Below are positions 37,801 to 45,357 of a stretch of DNA of 64,000 nt, piece after piece. The position numbers and the translations under genes were made by a program. Under the pieces are notes generated by a model, which saw nothing but the letters and a program-made list of their open reading frames with translations, was not told the DNA's origin and made no database searches. The DNA is from an uncultured Eubacteriales bacterium. GTDB taxonomy: Bacteria; Bacillota; Clostridia; Oscillospirales; Oscillospiraceae. Within the stretch, counting starts at the first letter, position 1; every line of letters begins with the position of its first letter. The stretch covers positions 1-64,000 of the forward strand of contig UQXI01000001.1 in the NCBI GenBank assembly GCA_900544975.1. Reading direction: 5' to 3'.

Positions 37801-39416
37801 CTGGTGAAGCGCTTGTTCCCATCCTCCGTCATGGAAGGGCCAAACCCTTCAAAGTCCGCCTCGGTACCTGCGCCAGGAATCATCACATATTCCGCCAGGT
37901 GCTGAGGGTCGGCCCAATACAAGCTGGTAATAGACGTGGCGGCCACATCGTTGTAAGGCACCTTTTCTCCATTTTCCAGCTCTACATATTGGAAGCGGAT
38001 GGTGGCGTTCTCCACGCTGGCCACAGATGTGGAGCCCACATAAGTAGCGGGCGAGGAAACAATGCCGTTATCCGGGTCAGTGGTCAGGTTCCGGTCGGTA
38101 CCGTAACCGTTCATGCTGGCCGCGGAAGCGCTGTTGCCAGCAGCAACGGCCACCACCATGTCACTGTCCAAAATCCGGGAGAAGATTCCGTCAATGTACG
38201 AAGATACGCTGGAGAATCCAGCCGGTGTGCCCAGAGACATATTCACCACATCGGCATTCAGTACATAGCAATCCTCCAGGGCAGCCAGAATATCGTCAAA
38301 ATACGCACCGCCATTGGATCCGAACACCTTCATGATGAGCAGCTGCGCATCCGGCGCCACACCCACCACTTCAGTGGTCTCTATGTGGTTGGCGGCAGCG
38401 ATACCGGCCACGTGGGTGCCATGGTCACCCTGGTTGTCATTGTCATGGGTCACATCCAGCGTCTCATCCACATAGTTGAAGGCATAGGGCACCTTCTCGC
38501 TGCGATACACCCGCTGGGCGGTGAGTCCCCGGTACAGCTTGGAGGCGTTCAGGGACGTAATGACCTCTTCGACTTCTTCCATTGTAAGAGAGGGATTCTC
38601 CGGAGCCTCTGCAAAGGAAGGGTGGTCCAGATCCAGGCCGGTATCAATGACCGCGATCCGCATGCCTGCACCCGTGTAGCCCACATCCCAAGTCTGCACT
38701 GCGCCCACTGCTGTGGAGGTTGCATAGGTATAGGGATCCGCACTGGTCTCTCCGGACATATCCTGGGGTACATCATACCGGGGCGCCACAAAGGCGGCTT
38801 CCACCCCGTCCAACGCCTGAATTTCTTCCAGAGCGCCATAGGGCAGCTCCACTGCCATTCCATTTACAGCAATGGTATAATGGTACCGAACCTCCAGCTC
38901 TGCCTCGGGCTCGTCCATCTGGTCTACCACAGCCTGCATGGCCTGCAAAACCGTCTCCTGACGGCTCAGCATGGTTTCCTGGCTTCTGGCGACCTGGGCC
39001 GTGGCCTCTGCAATGGCGGCGGTGCTGAAGCCCTGCTCCAGCAGGCCCTTGTCCTTCAGGACCACAATGGCCCGGACCGTCTCCTGCGGTGCATACAGGT
39101 CTTGCTCCTGCTTCACCACCTGCTCCTGCTGCGTCAAACTGCCCACATCACTGGGCTTCTCAATTTTCTGACCGGTCACCTGCAGCTCGCCAGCCTTCTG
39201 GGGAGCATGGGCCTCCAGGACCTCCTGCTGCCCGCCCATGGGCGAAACCAGCTTACCAGCCTGATCCGGCTGGGTCTCACCCAGAGCCGGGGTTTCCCCG
39301 GCGACGGGAGATGCTGTAACCTGCTCACCGTCTGCCGCCAAAATCTGAGCTGGAAGCAGCGTCGCAATCATACACAGTGCCAACAGGAGGGAAAGTACGC
39401 GATTCATTCGTTTCAT
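31860..39416 (-). CDS. Giant secreted S8 (lactocepin-like) protease with nested dockerin and BIG2 domains (protease 2)
   Basis: 2518 residues, paralogue of protease 1 along its full length. Signal peptide about 1-28; triad Asp258 (VIDTG), His332 (DHGTHVAG), Ser669 (GTSMASP) with PA-like insert; dockerin at about 828-878 inside the Fn3_5-like domain (DYNGDGVTDLDD and DLTADGVVDTAD, the second loop with Thr where Asn is usual, so possibly weaker calcium binding); lactocepin-type segment; propeller-like repeats; three BIG2 domains near 1494-1572, 1838-1920 and 2158-2240. No wall anchor of its own. ATG with GGAGGAG 15 bases after the cohesin-SLH gene, so coupled. Surface attachment through cohesin-dockerin pairing is inferred. 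Confidence 0.92.
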   Translation of the reverse strand: MKRMNRVLSLLLALCMIATLLPAQILAADGEQVTASPVAGETPALGETQPDQAGKLVSPMGGQQEVLEAHAPQKAGELQVTGQKIEKPSDVGSLTQQEQVVKQEQDLYAPQETVRAIVVLKDKGLLEQGFSTAAIAEATAQVARSQETMLSRQETVLQAMQAVVDQMDEPEAELEVRYHYTIAVNGMAVELPYGALEEIQALDGVEAAFVAPRYDVPQDMSGETSADPYTYATSTAVGAVQTWDVGYTGAGMRIAVIDTGLDLDHPSFAEAPENPSLTMEEVEEVITSLNASKLYRGLTAQRVYRSEKVPYAFNYVDETLDVTHDNDNQGDHGTHVAGIAAANHIETTEVVGVAPDAQLLIMKVFGSNGGAYFDDILAALEDCYVLNADVVNMSLGTPAGFSSVSSYIDGIFSRILDSDMVVAVAAGNSASAASMNGYGTDRNLTTDPDNGIVSSPATYVGSTSVASVENATIRFQYVELENGEKVPYNDVAATSITSLYWADPQHLAEYVMIPGAGTEADFEGFGPSMTEDGNKRFTSIAVIQRGSIDFTAKQSNAKKAGFDACFVYDNVEGDFVNMVDGGFLPNAFLTKAGGEALKAAADENGRGILYLKDTDETQTVASGVAGQMSGFSSWGVSPDLQLNPEITAPGGNIYSTLTNGHYGTMSGTSMASPQVAGMSALVLQYLHKTYGDMKPDQMHTVAESLLMSTAVPVLEEGNVPYSPRKQGAGSANVLNAVTSPVYLTVEGAQEQTPKVSFGDDDERTGVYRFSFQMNNLTDRPQTYTLDGQVLTDQFVMIDGLKFMSETSRMLDASVTFSMANGQLPMQYDYNGDGVTDLDDVQAFLDGVNGLAAVKEGYDLTADGVVDTADVQKLYELISDGFAALSVVEVPANGSVTVYATVTLTSEDKAYMDENYPNGIYVDGFVRAYALTEGAVDLSLPFLGFYGDWSQPPVFDSAWYYEVDPLPNRYVNVLFTDFGTTDYNLGLNPYILEPYDPEHNVLSPNGDGYLDQLSEIYLGMMRNAKLVDFTWQDAEGNSLFHAPYDYALKNYYYAAYDLVPPLIYTEVCEKYDFKNADGSYAVEDLDRVKLNISAYLDDGDDQVDDVIETEVIIDTQAPTLDLASLDYFYSEKTDSRLLRFTVSDNYDIAAVVALTKAGSGYEYIPVTTKEPGVDGETATITLDVSKFDSTFQIAVCDYGCNESYYEISFSGINNYNEDAFYAFRMFSAVPNGQNIIITAAYNGWHSFESADKLLMHTSMYDDKETYVYAAEYVDGYIIGVDANNDIFTMKAGDWNRTILGKLAVESIFEFYPGGYEAGDYMMQTIEYPALDMAMDYTTKTLYVLTDESMMNGPNSGGHLLTLDWLTGTCTDLGKVTGLTDSHQALTLACDNGGILYTVDATTGDLYTLDKATAVASFVGETGFEPRLQQTMAVDHETDKLYWAAYQGYDGDNRFLELNKQTGEVVSSTKMEYNSQLSSLYKPYEADSTLVPDDVAPTGLSLTPNRVTLKAGDTGSLRCMPQPYYAKLDTAEVTWSSSDSSIATVQDGTITATGSGAATITATCGDLTATCEVTVISLEGTLYAFDFGTDAKASNSWLSLDVNNPKGAVSMPGTQGGGITAAAYVGGSVYAFDNLGSFYKLDPQTMQGVILKPGDSKTAITAMAYNYADGYMYALLFDLQNSFSLCRVNLHTGALRPVMDSLEMAYNTPLGGMAIDYTGRFYLMGTDARGTASLASFKLGDMGYDDYYFGADPVTVSLPSLSCNSFGSMVYSAANDGIFWANELGQLYWLGLQTGTDEWGDATMEVSPVLLGDLGNTLSATTGQSMNMGLLEQVANEPELPRVEITSASIPKTLTVPVEGTMQVNVEVEPWNATYTVEYASADPSIATVNEYGVVAGISIGKTSITATIYTADGSVYKTLTSQVEAVNSIVDVFCYMFTDFMAGGDCWLRVNGARPAEVAVEANYDESIYAATYYNGNVYAVGPAAEDGWKNHLMLIDSSTFQIVETLPVRIDYDIRDLAFDYTTGTMYGIAEGGNVKGSLCQINLTTGDVTLLGDTGRGMATLTCDAQGQLYTITSGGDLCKIDKYTSEFTLIKHVSSGLSGYQSMHYDPTTGNTYWGSTGLSLVNLETGDVTNLGYIGGTYMQVGCVLTQPSQEVEPKVPETTAVTGVSLPNRAAVVAGETSQFQATVLPVSVSQVDQTVTWSSSDSTVATVDEAGNVTGVAPGTVRITATAGQYSDTCEVTVLKEAQKFFAYNETARSWVQLNTETGEMTTVKQETGLSPITAAAYTGETMYGYDRDGYFYEINPSTFERTKLSDGIHGLTRELFIEGDYYDVPVEITDLSYDPSTGRLFGIMNGLYQDDSEGIWRIYTATVEVNLEEGRENPYTGDVIPVGGYLIIVEDDGYRPGNLLVQNGVAYYVDTWWSGILNRLPLIWNESDKMYRAGRPEQMAHVSLAEWGMYYDSRSFIYDPVYDTYYVLHDLGEHRGSVTLYTFVMGNAAMSQVCDLGKDVVIHSLFIR

Positions 39417-39431
39417 ATCCAGCTCCTCCTT

Positions 39432-40430
39432 TTACAGCTTTTCATAGCGGCAGAAAATAGCTGCCGCCTGCGCCCGGGTGGCGTTGCCTCTGGGAAGCAG
39501 ATATCCCTCGGGATAGCCCTGGAGAATCTCCCCATCCACTGCCCAAGCCATGGCCTCTTTCGCCCAGTCAGCCACCTTTCCGGCATCCTGGAATCCATCC
39601 AGGTCTGCGCGGCCAGCCACATCCCGGCCACTCACTTTGGCATACCGGTACAGCATCGTCACCAGCTCCTGGCGGCTGATGGACTGATGGGGCGCAAACC
39701 GGGTCTCACTCACACCTGTGGTCACACCGGTCTCTGCCGCCCAGGCCACAGCCGTGCCATAGTACTGGGTCATGTCCACATCGGTAAACGCCGTCTCCAG
39801 ATTCTCCACAGCCGGGCTTCCTGCCAGGCGGTACAACACGGTCACAAACATGGCCCGCTCCATCTTCCCCTCCGGGGCAAACTGCGTCTCACTGACGCCC
39901 CGGAACAGGCCCGCATGATAGGCTTTCAGAATCTCTTTTTTTGCCCAGTGCTTCTCAATATCCAGGAAGGGGTTGTATGCCAGAGTGACGGCAGCCTCTT
40001 CCACAGTCTGCTTCGCTTCCCCGGCGTAGACCTCCTGGCCCTTTGCCGCAAAGGTCACATCCCGGTTTGCCCGGAAAGTCAACTCGACCATGGCGGTGTT
40101 CTCCGCCGTCAGGTTGCTGCCAACCCAGGCCAGGGAAACCTCTCCATCCGTCTCCCCGTTGACGCTGGAGGCGCCGAAGCTCCCCAGCACCCGGGCGCTG
40201 GTCCATGTGGCCGCCGCGTGATCATAGGCCACAGTCAGACGGCCATTGGTCACACCCTCGCCGCCTTCCAGATACACCGTCACAACCGCATAACCTGCGC
40301 GGTACTCTGCGGTCATGTGCAGCCGGGCCCCGGCTGCCTGTTCGCTTCCGGTGCCTGCCGCCCATGCGCCGGTGGCCATGGTAAGCGTCAGAACTAGGAC
40401 CAGAAGCAGTGCTCTGATTTTTGTTTTCAC
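39432..40430 (-). CDS. Secreted cohesin-SLH anchoring protein (mini-scaffoldin), copy 2
   Basis: 332 residues from the GTG at 40430 with AGGAAG upstream, the same start context as copy 1 (frame is open 13 codons further). Signal peptide about 1-25; cohesin-like domain about 33-150 with VELTFRA and VNGETDGEVSLAW strands; three SLH repeats to the C-terminus. Most residues match copy 1; differences cluster in the cohesin-like half (VAYDHAAATWT in place of ATYDPKVSTLT), which could change partner preference. Pairs with protease 2 immediately downstream. Confidence 0.83.
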   Translation of the reverse strand: MKTKIRALLLVLVLTLTMATGAWAAGTGSEQAAGARLHMTAEYRAGYAVVTVYLEGGEGVTNGRLTVAYDHAAATWTSARVLGSFGASSVNGETDGEVSLAWVGSNLTAENTAMVELTFRANRDVTFAAKGQEVYAGEAKQTVEEAAVTLAYNPFLDIEKHWAKKEILKAYHAGLFRGVSETQFAPEGKMERAMFVTVLYRLAGSPAVENLETAFTDVDMTQYYGTAVAWAAETGVTTGVSETRFAPHQSISRQELVTMLYRYAKVSGRDVAGRADLDGFQDAGKVADWAKEAMAWAVDGEILQGYPEGYLLPRGNATRAQAAAIFCRYEKL

Positions 40431-40581
40431 ATTGCTCTTCCTTTCTGTTTTGGTATTTGAGCACCTCAATCATCTGAGATGCACCAAGAAACTCCGCAAC
40501 TTCTCAGAGATAACATTGCACAAGCGTCAAATCCGCTTCCATTTCTTACCAGCTGTGAAGTGCTTTTGTTTCTTGTACATG

Positions 40582-40610
40582 AATATACCAGATTTTTTGA
40601 CGAAATGCAA
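40582..40610 (-). promoter_or_regulatory. Promoter of the cohesin-SLH/protease 2 operon
   Basis: Minus strand -35 TTGCAT (40605-40610), 17-base spacer, -10 TATATT (40582-40587), leader about 145 bases. Confidence 0.55.
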
Positions 40611-40754
40611 TAGCTCTTTTTCAAAATTCCTGGCAAAAGCGCCGAAAAATTCCTTCCCCTTGCAGACGCAGCTTCCGGCCAGCAATCCCGGCGTCTAGCA
40701 TCTACATGCCGATTTGCCAGTATTTTGCCACAGGCCCAACGGAGGCGTAGATGC

Positions 40755-40801
40755 CAAAATGGCATGTTGCAAAATTCCTCATTTCGCAACACGCCATTTT
40801 G
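40755..40801. repeat. Long inverted repeat after the aldo/keto reductase gene
   Basis: 16-base arms (CAAAATGGCATGTTGC and GCAACACGCCATTTTG, one mismatch) around a 15-base loop, starting 12 bases past the stop of the reductase. No T run. Could be a factor-independent pause or terminator, or an operator for the promoter that follows. The remainder of 40611-40813 holds nothing else recognised. Confidence 0.6.
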
Positions 40802-40813
40802 ATTCGGTCTCCG

Positions 40814-41965
40814 CTATGATTTTTCAAAGAGCTTTGCAGCCTGCTTCATATTCTCGATCACAGGAACCCCGAAGGGGCACCGGGATTCGCAGGCGCCGCA
40901 GGCAATGCACTCGCTTGCAGTGTGGGGTAAAGCGGCGTAGTGCTCTCGCACCGTCTCCGGAACCGCTCCCTGGGCCACAGCCAGACGCCAGAACTTGGTG
41001 ACGGAGGCCACGTCAATTCCCATGGGGCAGGGGGCGCAGTGGCCGCAGTACATGCAGTGCCCCTGCCAGCTGATTTTCGGCATGGCGGCAAAGGCGGCGG
41101 CATAGTCCCGGTCCTCTGGACTGGCTGTCTCATAGGCCAGGCTGGTCTCCAGCTCCTCCATGGTCCGGGCTCCGGCCAGAACGGAGGCCACAGCCGGCCG
41201 GGTCAAAGCATAGTGAATGCACTGGTTAGGCGTCAGGGCCACCCCAGCTGGGGAGAGATCCGCCTGCAGCAGGTCGCCCCCGCCGAAGGCTTTCATCACC
41301 GTGATGCCCACTGCCTGGCTCTGGCAGGTCTCATACAGGCGCTGACGCTCCGGGTCCATGTTCACAAGGGGCTTTTCGTAGCTTTTTTCAGCCCAGAGCG
41401 CCTCCACATCCTCTCCGGCAGGCTGCAGGTCATAGCAAGGGTTGACACTGAACATCAAAACATCCACAAGCCCCGTATGTACCGCCGCCAGGGCAACCTC
41501 TGGGTTGTGACTGGACAGGCCGATGGCCCTGATGATTCCCTTCTCCTTCAACTCCCGCGCATACGCCATCACAGGGCCGCTACAGACCGATTCCCAGTCC
41601 TCCATCCCGTCGACATAGTGGATCATCCCGATCTCCACATGGTCCGTCTGCAGGCGCTCCAGCTGGTCCTGGAAGCCCGCCCGGACCTCCCCGATCTCCC
41701 GGGTGCGCTGGTACTGCCCATTCTTCCAGACGGTACACAGGTGGGCCTGGAGAACAAATTTTTCCCGGCGTCCCCGCAGCGCCTCGCCGAGGTAGGAGCG
41801 AAACTCCGGATTGGGGGAATAGAGGTCGATGCAGTTGATTCCGGCGGCTTCCATCCGGTCCACAAACGCCTGCACCATCTCTTTGGACTTCCCTACCAGG
41901 CCCTCACAACCCATGCCAATCTCGCTGACCAGGAGGCCGGTCCGGCCCAAGGTCCGATATTTCAT
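40814..41965 (-). CDS. Aldo/keto reductase with C-terminal 2x[4Fe-4S] ferredoxin domain
   Basis: 383 residues. ATG at 41965 chosen because the AGGAGG site 9 bases upstream lies inside the longer frame. Residues about 1-290 form the AKR barrel (GINCIDLYSPNPEF, GLSSHNPE, TVMKAFGGGD). The C-terminus has two clusters, Cys304-307-310-313 and Cys353-356-359-363, each CxxCxxCxxxC(P) (first with shorter spacing). The barrel's usual catalytic lysine is not obvious. Such proteins are NAD(P)H- or ferredoxin-linked oxidoreductases of unknown substrate. Operon partner is the DUF362 gene 14 bases upstream. Confidence 0.85.
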   Translation of the reverse strand: MKYRTLGRTGLLVSEIGMGCEGLVGKSKEMVQAFVDRMEAAGINCIDLYSPNPEFRSYLGEALRGRREKFVLQAHLCTVWKNGQYQRTREIGEVRAGFQDQLERLQTDHVEIGMIHYVDGMEDWESVCSGPVMAYARELKEKGIIRAIGLSSHNPEVALAAVHTGLVDVLMFSVNPCYDLQPAGEDVEALWAEKSYEKPLVNMDPERQRLYETCQSQAVGITVMKAFGGGDLLQADLSPAGVALTPNQCIHYALTRPAVASVLAGARTMEELETSLAYETASPEDRDYAAAFAAMPKISWQGHCMYCGHCAPCPMGIDVASVTKFWRLAVAQGAVPETVREHYAALPHTASECIACGACESRCPFGVPVIENMKQAAKLFEKS

Positions 41966-41979
41966 CTCTACATGCCTCC

Positions 41980-42846
41980 TCACAGTGTAATCAATTCATA
42001 CTCCCGGCTGCCCAGGCCCAGGGCCGCTGCCGTCTCCACCGTGTGGATGCCATTCCGGGACTCCATCCGCTCAATAAGCGCTGCCTTGCCGGGATCTGGA
42101 GACCGGTAGACTGCGTCTACACAGGCCTGGTCCAGAGCCACCGGATCCAGGGATGCAAAAATGCCCAAATCCGCCATCTCCGGGTCTTTCGGATGGCTGT
42201 CGCAATCGCAGTCCACAGACAAGCGGTTTGCCACATTGATATACAGCAGGTTCTTCCGGCCCATATAATCCATCACCGCCTTGTCCGCCTCGGCCATACA
42301 CTCCAGGAACGAGTCGTGATCAGCAGTCCAGAGATTCTCAGGAACCCCCACGCCGTGGATGTGCGCCTTGCCGTGGGCCGAGGCGACGCCAATGGACAGA
42401 TTCTTCAGCGCACCGCCAAAGCCACCCATGGCATGACCCTTGAAGTGGGACAGCAGCAGCATGGAATCGTAACGCTGCAAATGTGCGCCTACAAAGTTCT
42501 CCGTCAGGTGGGTTCCCCCGGTCACAGGCAGGGATAGCTCTCCCTCCTCATCCAGAATGTCGCAGGGTGCAATGTCCAGGAAGCCATGCTCTGCAATGGC
42601 TTTCCAATGCGCCTGGGCGGTGTTCCGCCGCCCCTCGTAGGCGGTGTTGCATTCCACAATGGTGCCCTGGAGCTTCTCCACCAGCCCCCGGATCAGAGCA
42701 GGCTGGAGAAAATTGTGGCCGCCCGGCTCACCGGTCGAAATTTTCACCGCCACCTTCCCGCGGAGGGGGTGACCCAACGCTTGATAGATCCGTAGCAGAG
42801 CTTCTGAGGAAACTTCTGTTGTAAAATAGACTTTTGCCCGATCCAT
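41980..42846 (-). CDS. DUF362 domain protein
   Basis: 288 residues from the ATG at 42846 (AAAGGCGG upstream) rather than the one 7 codons earlier. DUF362 features: VAVKISTGEPGGHNFLQP near the N-terminus, a central LLLSHFKGHAMGGFGGALKN motif and FASLDPVALDQACVD near the end. It is cytoplasmic by lack of signals. The family often accompanies iron-sulphur oxidoreductases in clostridia, as here with the Fe-S aldo/keto reductase; a role in electron transfer or cofactor handling is inference. Confidence 0.88.
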   Translation of the reverse strand: MDRAKVYFTTEVSSEALLRIYQALGHPLRGKVAVKISTGEPGGHNFLQPALIRGLVEKLQGTIVECNTAYEGRRNTAQAHWKAIAEHGFLDIAPCDILDEEGELSLPVTGGTHLTENFVGAHLQRYDSMLLLSHFKGHAMGGFGGALKNLSIGVASAHGKAHIHGVGVPENLWTADHDSFLECMAEADKAVMDYMGRKNLLYINVANRLSVDCDCDSHPKDPEMADLGIFASLDPVALDQACVDAVYRSPDPGKAALIERMESRNGIHTVETAAALGLGSREYELITL

Positions 42847-42908
42847 AACGATACCGCCTTTCTTCATCCAGAGGTCCGGCGCCCCAGGCCAAACCTCTTC
42901 TTTTTATC

Positions 42909-42939
42909 ATCATACACCTTAAAGTTCACTTTCAGTCAA
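42909..42939 (-). promoter_or_regulatory. MerR-type promoter and operator of the DUF362-AKR operon
   Basis: -35 TTGACT (42934-42939) and -10 TATGAT (42909-42914) are 19 bases apart, too far for normal sigma-A use. The spacer and flanks hold a near-dyad, ACTGAAAGT-GA-ACTTTAAGGT, of the kind bound by MerR/SoxR-family activators, which twist such promoters into register. The regulator's gene is not adjacent. Confidence 0.65.
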
Positions 42940-43082
42940 GTCTTTTTTCCCATTTCTCACAAGAAGCCCAAGTCCCGTTCCTGCGAATCCCGGCGTTTCC
43001 TATCGGCCCGGTACACAGGATATTTACTGTACAGAGATTCAGCAATTTATTTCATAGCGTGCCAAAAACAGAAAAAATCCTC

Positions 43083-43111
43083 TTGACTTTCCGGGCATAA
43101 TAGGGCATGAT
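43083..43111 (+). promoter_or_regulatory. Promoter of the RluA-family gene
   Basis: -35 TTGACT (43083-43088), 17-base spacer, -10 CATGAT (43106-43111), 25 bases before the start; AAGGAGG precedes the ATG. Confidence 0.6.
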
Positions 43112-43136
43112 AATATGTAGAAAAGGAGGATGAGGC

Positions 43137-44087
43137 ATGAAAGAACTTCAAATTGAAAAAGACGATGCAGGAATGCGACTGGACCGGTATCTGGCCAAAG
43201 CTCTACCCCTCCTTCCGGCCTCTCTGGCTCAGAAATACATTCGCACGAAACGCATTAAGCGCAATGGCGCCCGGGTCCAGCGGGACGACCGGCTGGAAGA
43301 GGGCGATGTGCTGCAATTATACATCAGCGACGAATTTTTTAACCATCCCCAGCCAGAAAACGCCTATCTCACCATCACGTCTCCCAAACTGCATATTGTT
43401 TATGAGGACGACAACATTCTTTTGGTGGACAAGCAACCCGGTCTGGCGGTACACCCGTATGATGGGGCAGAATACGGCAAAACTCTCATTGATCACATCA
43501 AGGCATACCTCTATGCCAAGGGGGAATGGAAGCCCCGGCAGTCCACCTTTGTCCCAGCCCTGTGCAACCGGATCGACCGGAATACGGGCGGCATCGTCGT
43601 TGCTGCCAAAAATGCCGAAGCGCTGCGGATTCTTAACCAGAAAGTGGAATACCGCGAAGTGGATAAACGATACCTGGCCGTCATTCAGGGGACCATGACG
43701 CCGCCGCAGGGGACGCTGATTGGGCAGATCTTCAAAGACGCCATCAGAAATCGGGTCTACGTCACAAAGTGGCCCCAACGGGGTTCCAAAACCGCTGTGA
43801 CCTGCTACGAGACCCTCCAGACCAAAAATGGGCTCTCCCTGGTGGAGTGCAGACTGGTCACCGGCCGGACCCATCAGATCCGGGCCCAGTTCGCCTATGC
43901 GGGCCATCCCCTCCTGGGAGATGGAAAATATGGCAAGAAAATCAAAGAGCAGGACCGGCGCTATCAGGCCCTGTACGCTTACAAGCTGACCTTCCGGTTC
44001 CTCACCGACGCCGGGCTCCTTTCCTACCTAAATAATCAAACGTTTCAGGTAGAAGAGGTCCCGTTTGTCCGGGAATATTTTGCCTAA
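43137..44087 (+). CDS. RluA-family pseudouridine synthase
   Basis: 316 residues. N-terminal S4 RNA-binding domain (about 1-60; RLDRYLAKALP ... RIKRNGARV), then the synthase domain with NILLVDKQPGLAVHP, the catalytic Asp motif NRIDRNTGGIVV (the family HRLD) and the C-terminal RLVTGRTHQIRAQFA. It converts uridines to pseudouridine in rRNA or tRNA; the target site cannot be told from sequence. Monocistronic. Confidence 0.92.
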   Translation: MKELQIEKDDAGMRLDRYLAKALPLLPASLAQKYIRTKRIKRNGARVQRDDRLEEGDVLQLYISDEFFNHPQPENAYLTITSPKLHIVYEDDNILLVDKQPGLAVHPYDGAEYGKTLIDHIKAYLYAKGEWKPRQSTFVPALCNRIDRNTGGIVVAAKNAEALRILNQKVEYREVDKRYLAVIQGTMTPPQGTLIGQIFKDAIRNRVYVTKWPQRGSKTAVTCYETLQTKNGLSLVECRLVTGRTHQIRAQFAYAGHPLLGDGKYGKKIKEQDRRYQALYAYKLTFRFLTDAGLLSYLNNQTFQVEEVPFVREYFA

Positions 44088-44140
44088 CACGGTTCCCCCG
44101 TTGTTTCGGAAAATTGTGACAAAAATTGTTGCGTTTTTTG

Positions 44141-44169
44141 TTGACAAACGGGGGGATTTCATATATACA
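44141..44169 (+). promoter_or_regulatory. Promoter of potABCD
   Basis: -35 TTGACA (44141-44146), 17-base spacer, -10 TATACA (44164-44169). The -35 is followed by AACGGGGG, which can pair with CCCCCGTT at 44095-44102; whether this matters is unknown. Confidence 0.7.
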
Positions 44170-44235
44170 TATATCTGTTTGTACCCAAATGCGCGGGGTG
44201 CGGCAGATTTTCAAAAAAGGAATGGGGGAGGATAA

Positions 44236-45357
44236 ATGTCCAAAGAACTCATCCGTCTTAGGAACCTGGTCATGGAATTTGACGGTGAACGAATTTTAGA
44301 CAACATCAATCTCTATATCAACGACCACGAATTTCTGACCCTTTTGGGCCCATCCGGCTGCGGGAAAACCACAACTCTCCGAATCATCGGCGGGTTTCTG
44401 ACGCCTACCTCCGGCGATGTGCTTTTCGACGGTGCGCGCATGAATGACGTCCCCGCTTACAAACGGCAGATCAATACGGTTTTCCAGAGATATGCCTTGT
44501 TTCCCCATCTGGATGTGTATGACAACATCGCCTTTGGCTTGCGAATTGCCAAGCAATCCAAAGACGAAATCGACCGGCGTGTCACGGAAATGCTGGAGGT
44601 TGTCAGTCTCAAGGGTTACGAAACCAGAAAAATTACCTCCCTGTCCGGCGGGCAGCAGCAGCGGGTCGCCATTGCCCGCGCCCTGGTCAACAGACCCAAG
44701 GTGCTGCTTCTGGACGAGCCCCTGGGTGCGTTGGATCTGCGACTGCGGAAAGACATGCAGAACGAACTCAAACGCATTCAACAGGCCATGGGGATTACTT
44801 TTATATACGTGACCCACGACCAAGAGGAAGCCCTGGCCATGTCCGACACCATTGTGGTCATGGACAAAGGCCGCATCCAGCAGATTGGCCGGCCCGAGGA
44901 TATTTACAACGAACCGAAAAACGCGTTTGTCGCGGATTTCATCGGTGAGAGTAACATCCTGGACGGTGTGATGTTGGACGACTGCCTGGTCAAGTTCTTC
45001 GGCCGCACCTTTACCTGCGTAGACAAAGGCTTCAACAAAAACGAGCCTGTTGACGTAGTCATCCGGCCGGAAGACATCGACATTGTGGCCCCTGACGGCG
45101 GCCACCTCACTGGCACGGTCACCTCCGTCACCTTCAAGGGGCTGAACTACGACATCATTGTGGACTTCAAAGGCTTCAAGTGGCTCATCCAGACCACGGA
45201 CTATCAGCCTGTGGGGGCCGTCATTGGCATCCGCCTGAACCCGGAGGACATCCATGTCATGCACAAGAGCGAATACTCCGGCCAGTTCGGCGACTACAGC
45301 TCCTACTCCGCAGAATACGACGAACTGACGGAGGACGCCGAAGATGCAGAAGAATAA
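44236..45357 (+). CDS. potA: Spermidine/putrescine ABC transporter ATPase PotA
   Basis: 373 residues. Walker A GPSGCGKTT, Q-loop region, signature LSGGQQQR, Walker B VLLLDEPLGALD, switch VTHDQEEA, then a C-terminal TOBE-type domain after about residue 240, as in the polyamine/opine branch of importers. Powers uptake by the PotBC channel. GGGGGAGG precedes the ATG. First gene of a four-gene operon; its end overlaps potB by 14 bases. Confidence 0.93.
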   Translation: MSKELIRLRNLVMEFDGERILDNINLYINDHEFLTLLGPSGCGKTTTLRIIGGFLTPTSGDVLFDGARMNDVPAYKRQINTVFQRYALFPHLDVYDNIAFGLRIAKQSKDEIDRRVTEMLEVVSLKGYETRKITSLSGGQQQRVAIARALVNRPKVLLLDEPLGALDLRLRKDMQNELKRIQQAMGITFIYVTHDQEEALAMSDTIVVMDKGRIQQIGRPEDIYNEPKNAFVADFIGESNILDGVMLDDCLVKFFGRTFTCVDKGFNKNEPVDVVIRPEDIDIVAPDGGHLTGTVTSVTFKGLNYDIIVDFKGFKWLIQTTDYQPVGAVIGIRLNPEDIHVMHKSEYSGQFGDYSSYSAEYDELTEDAEDAEE

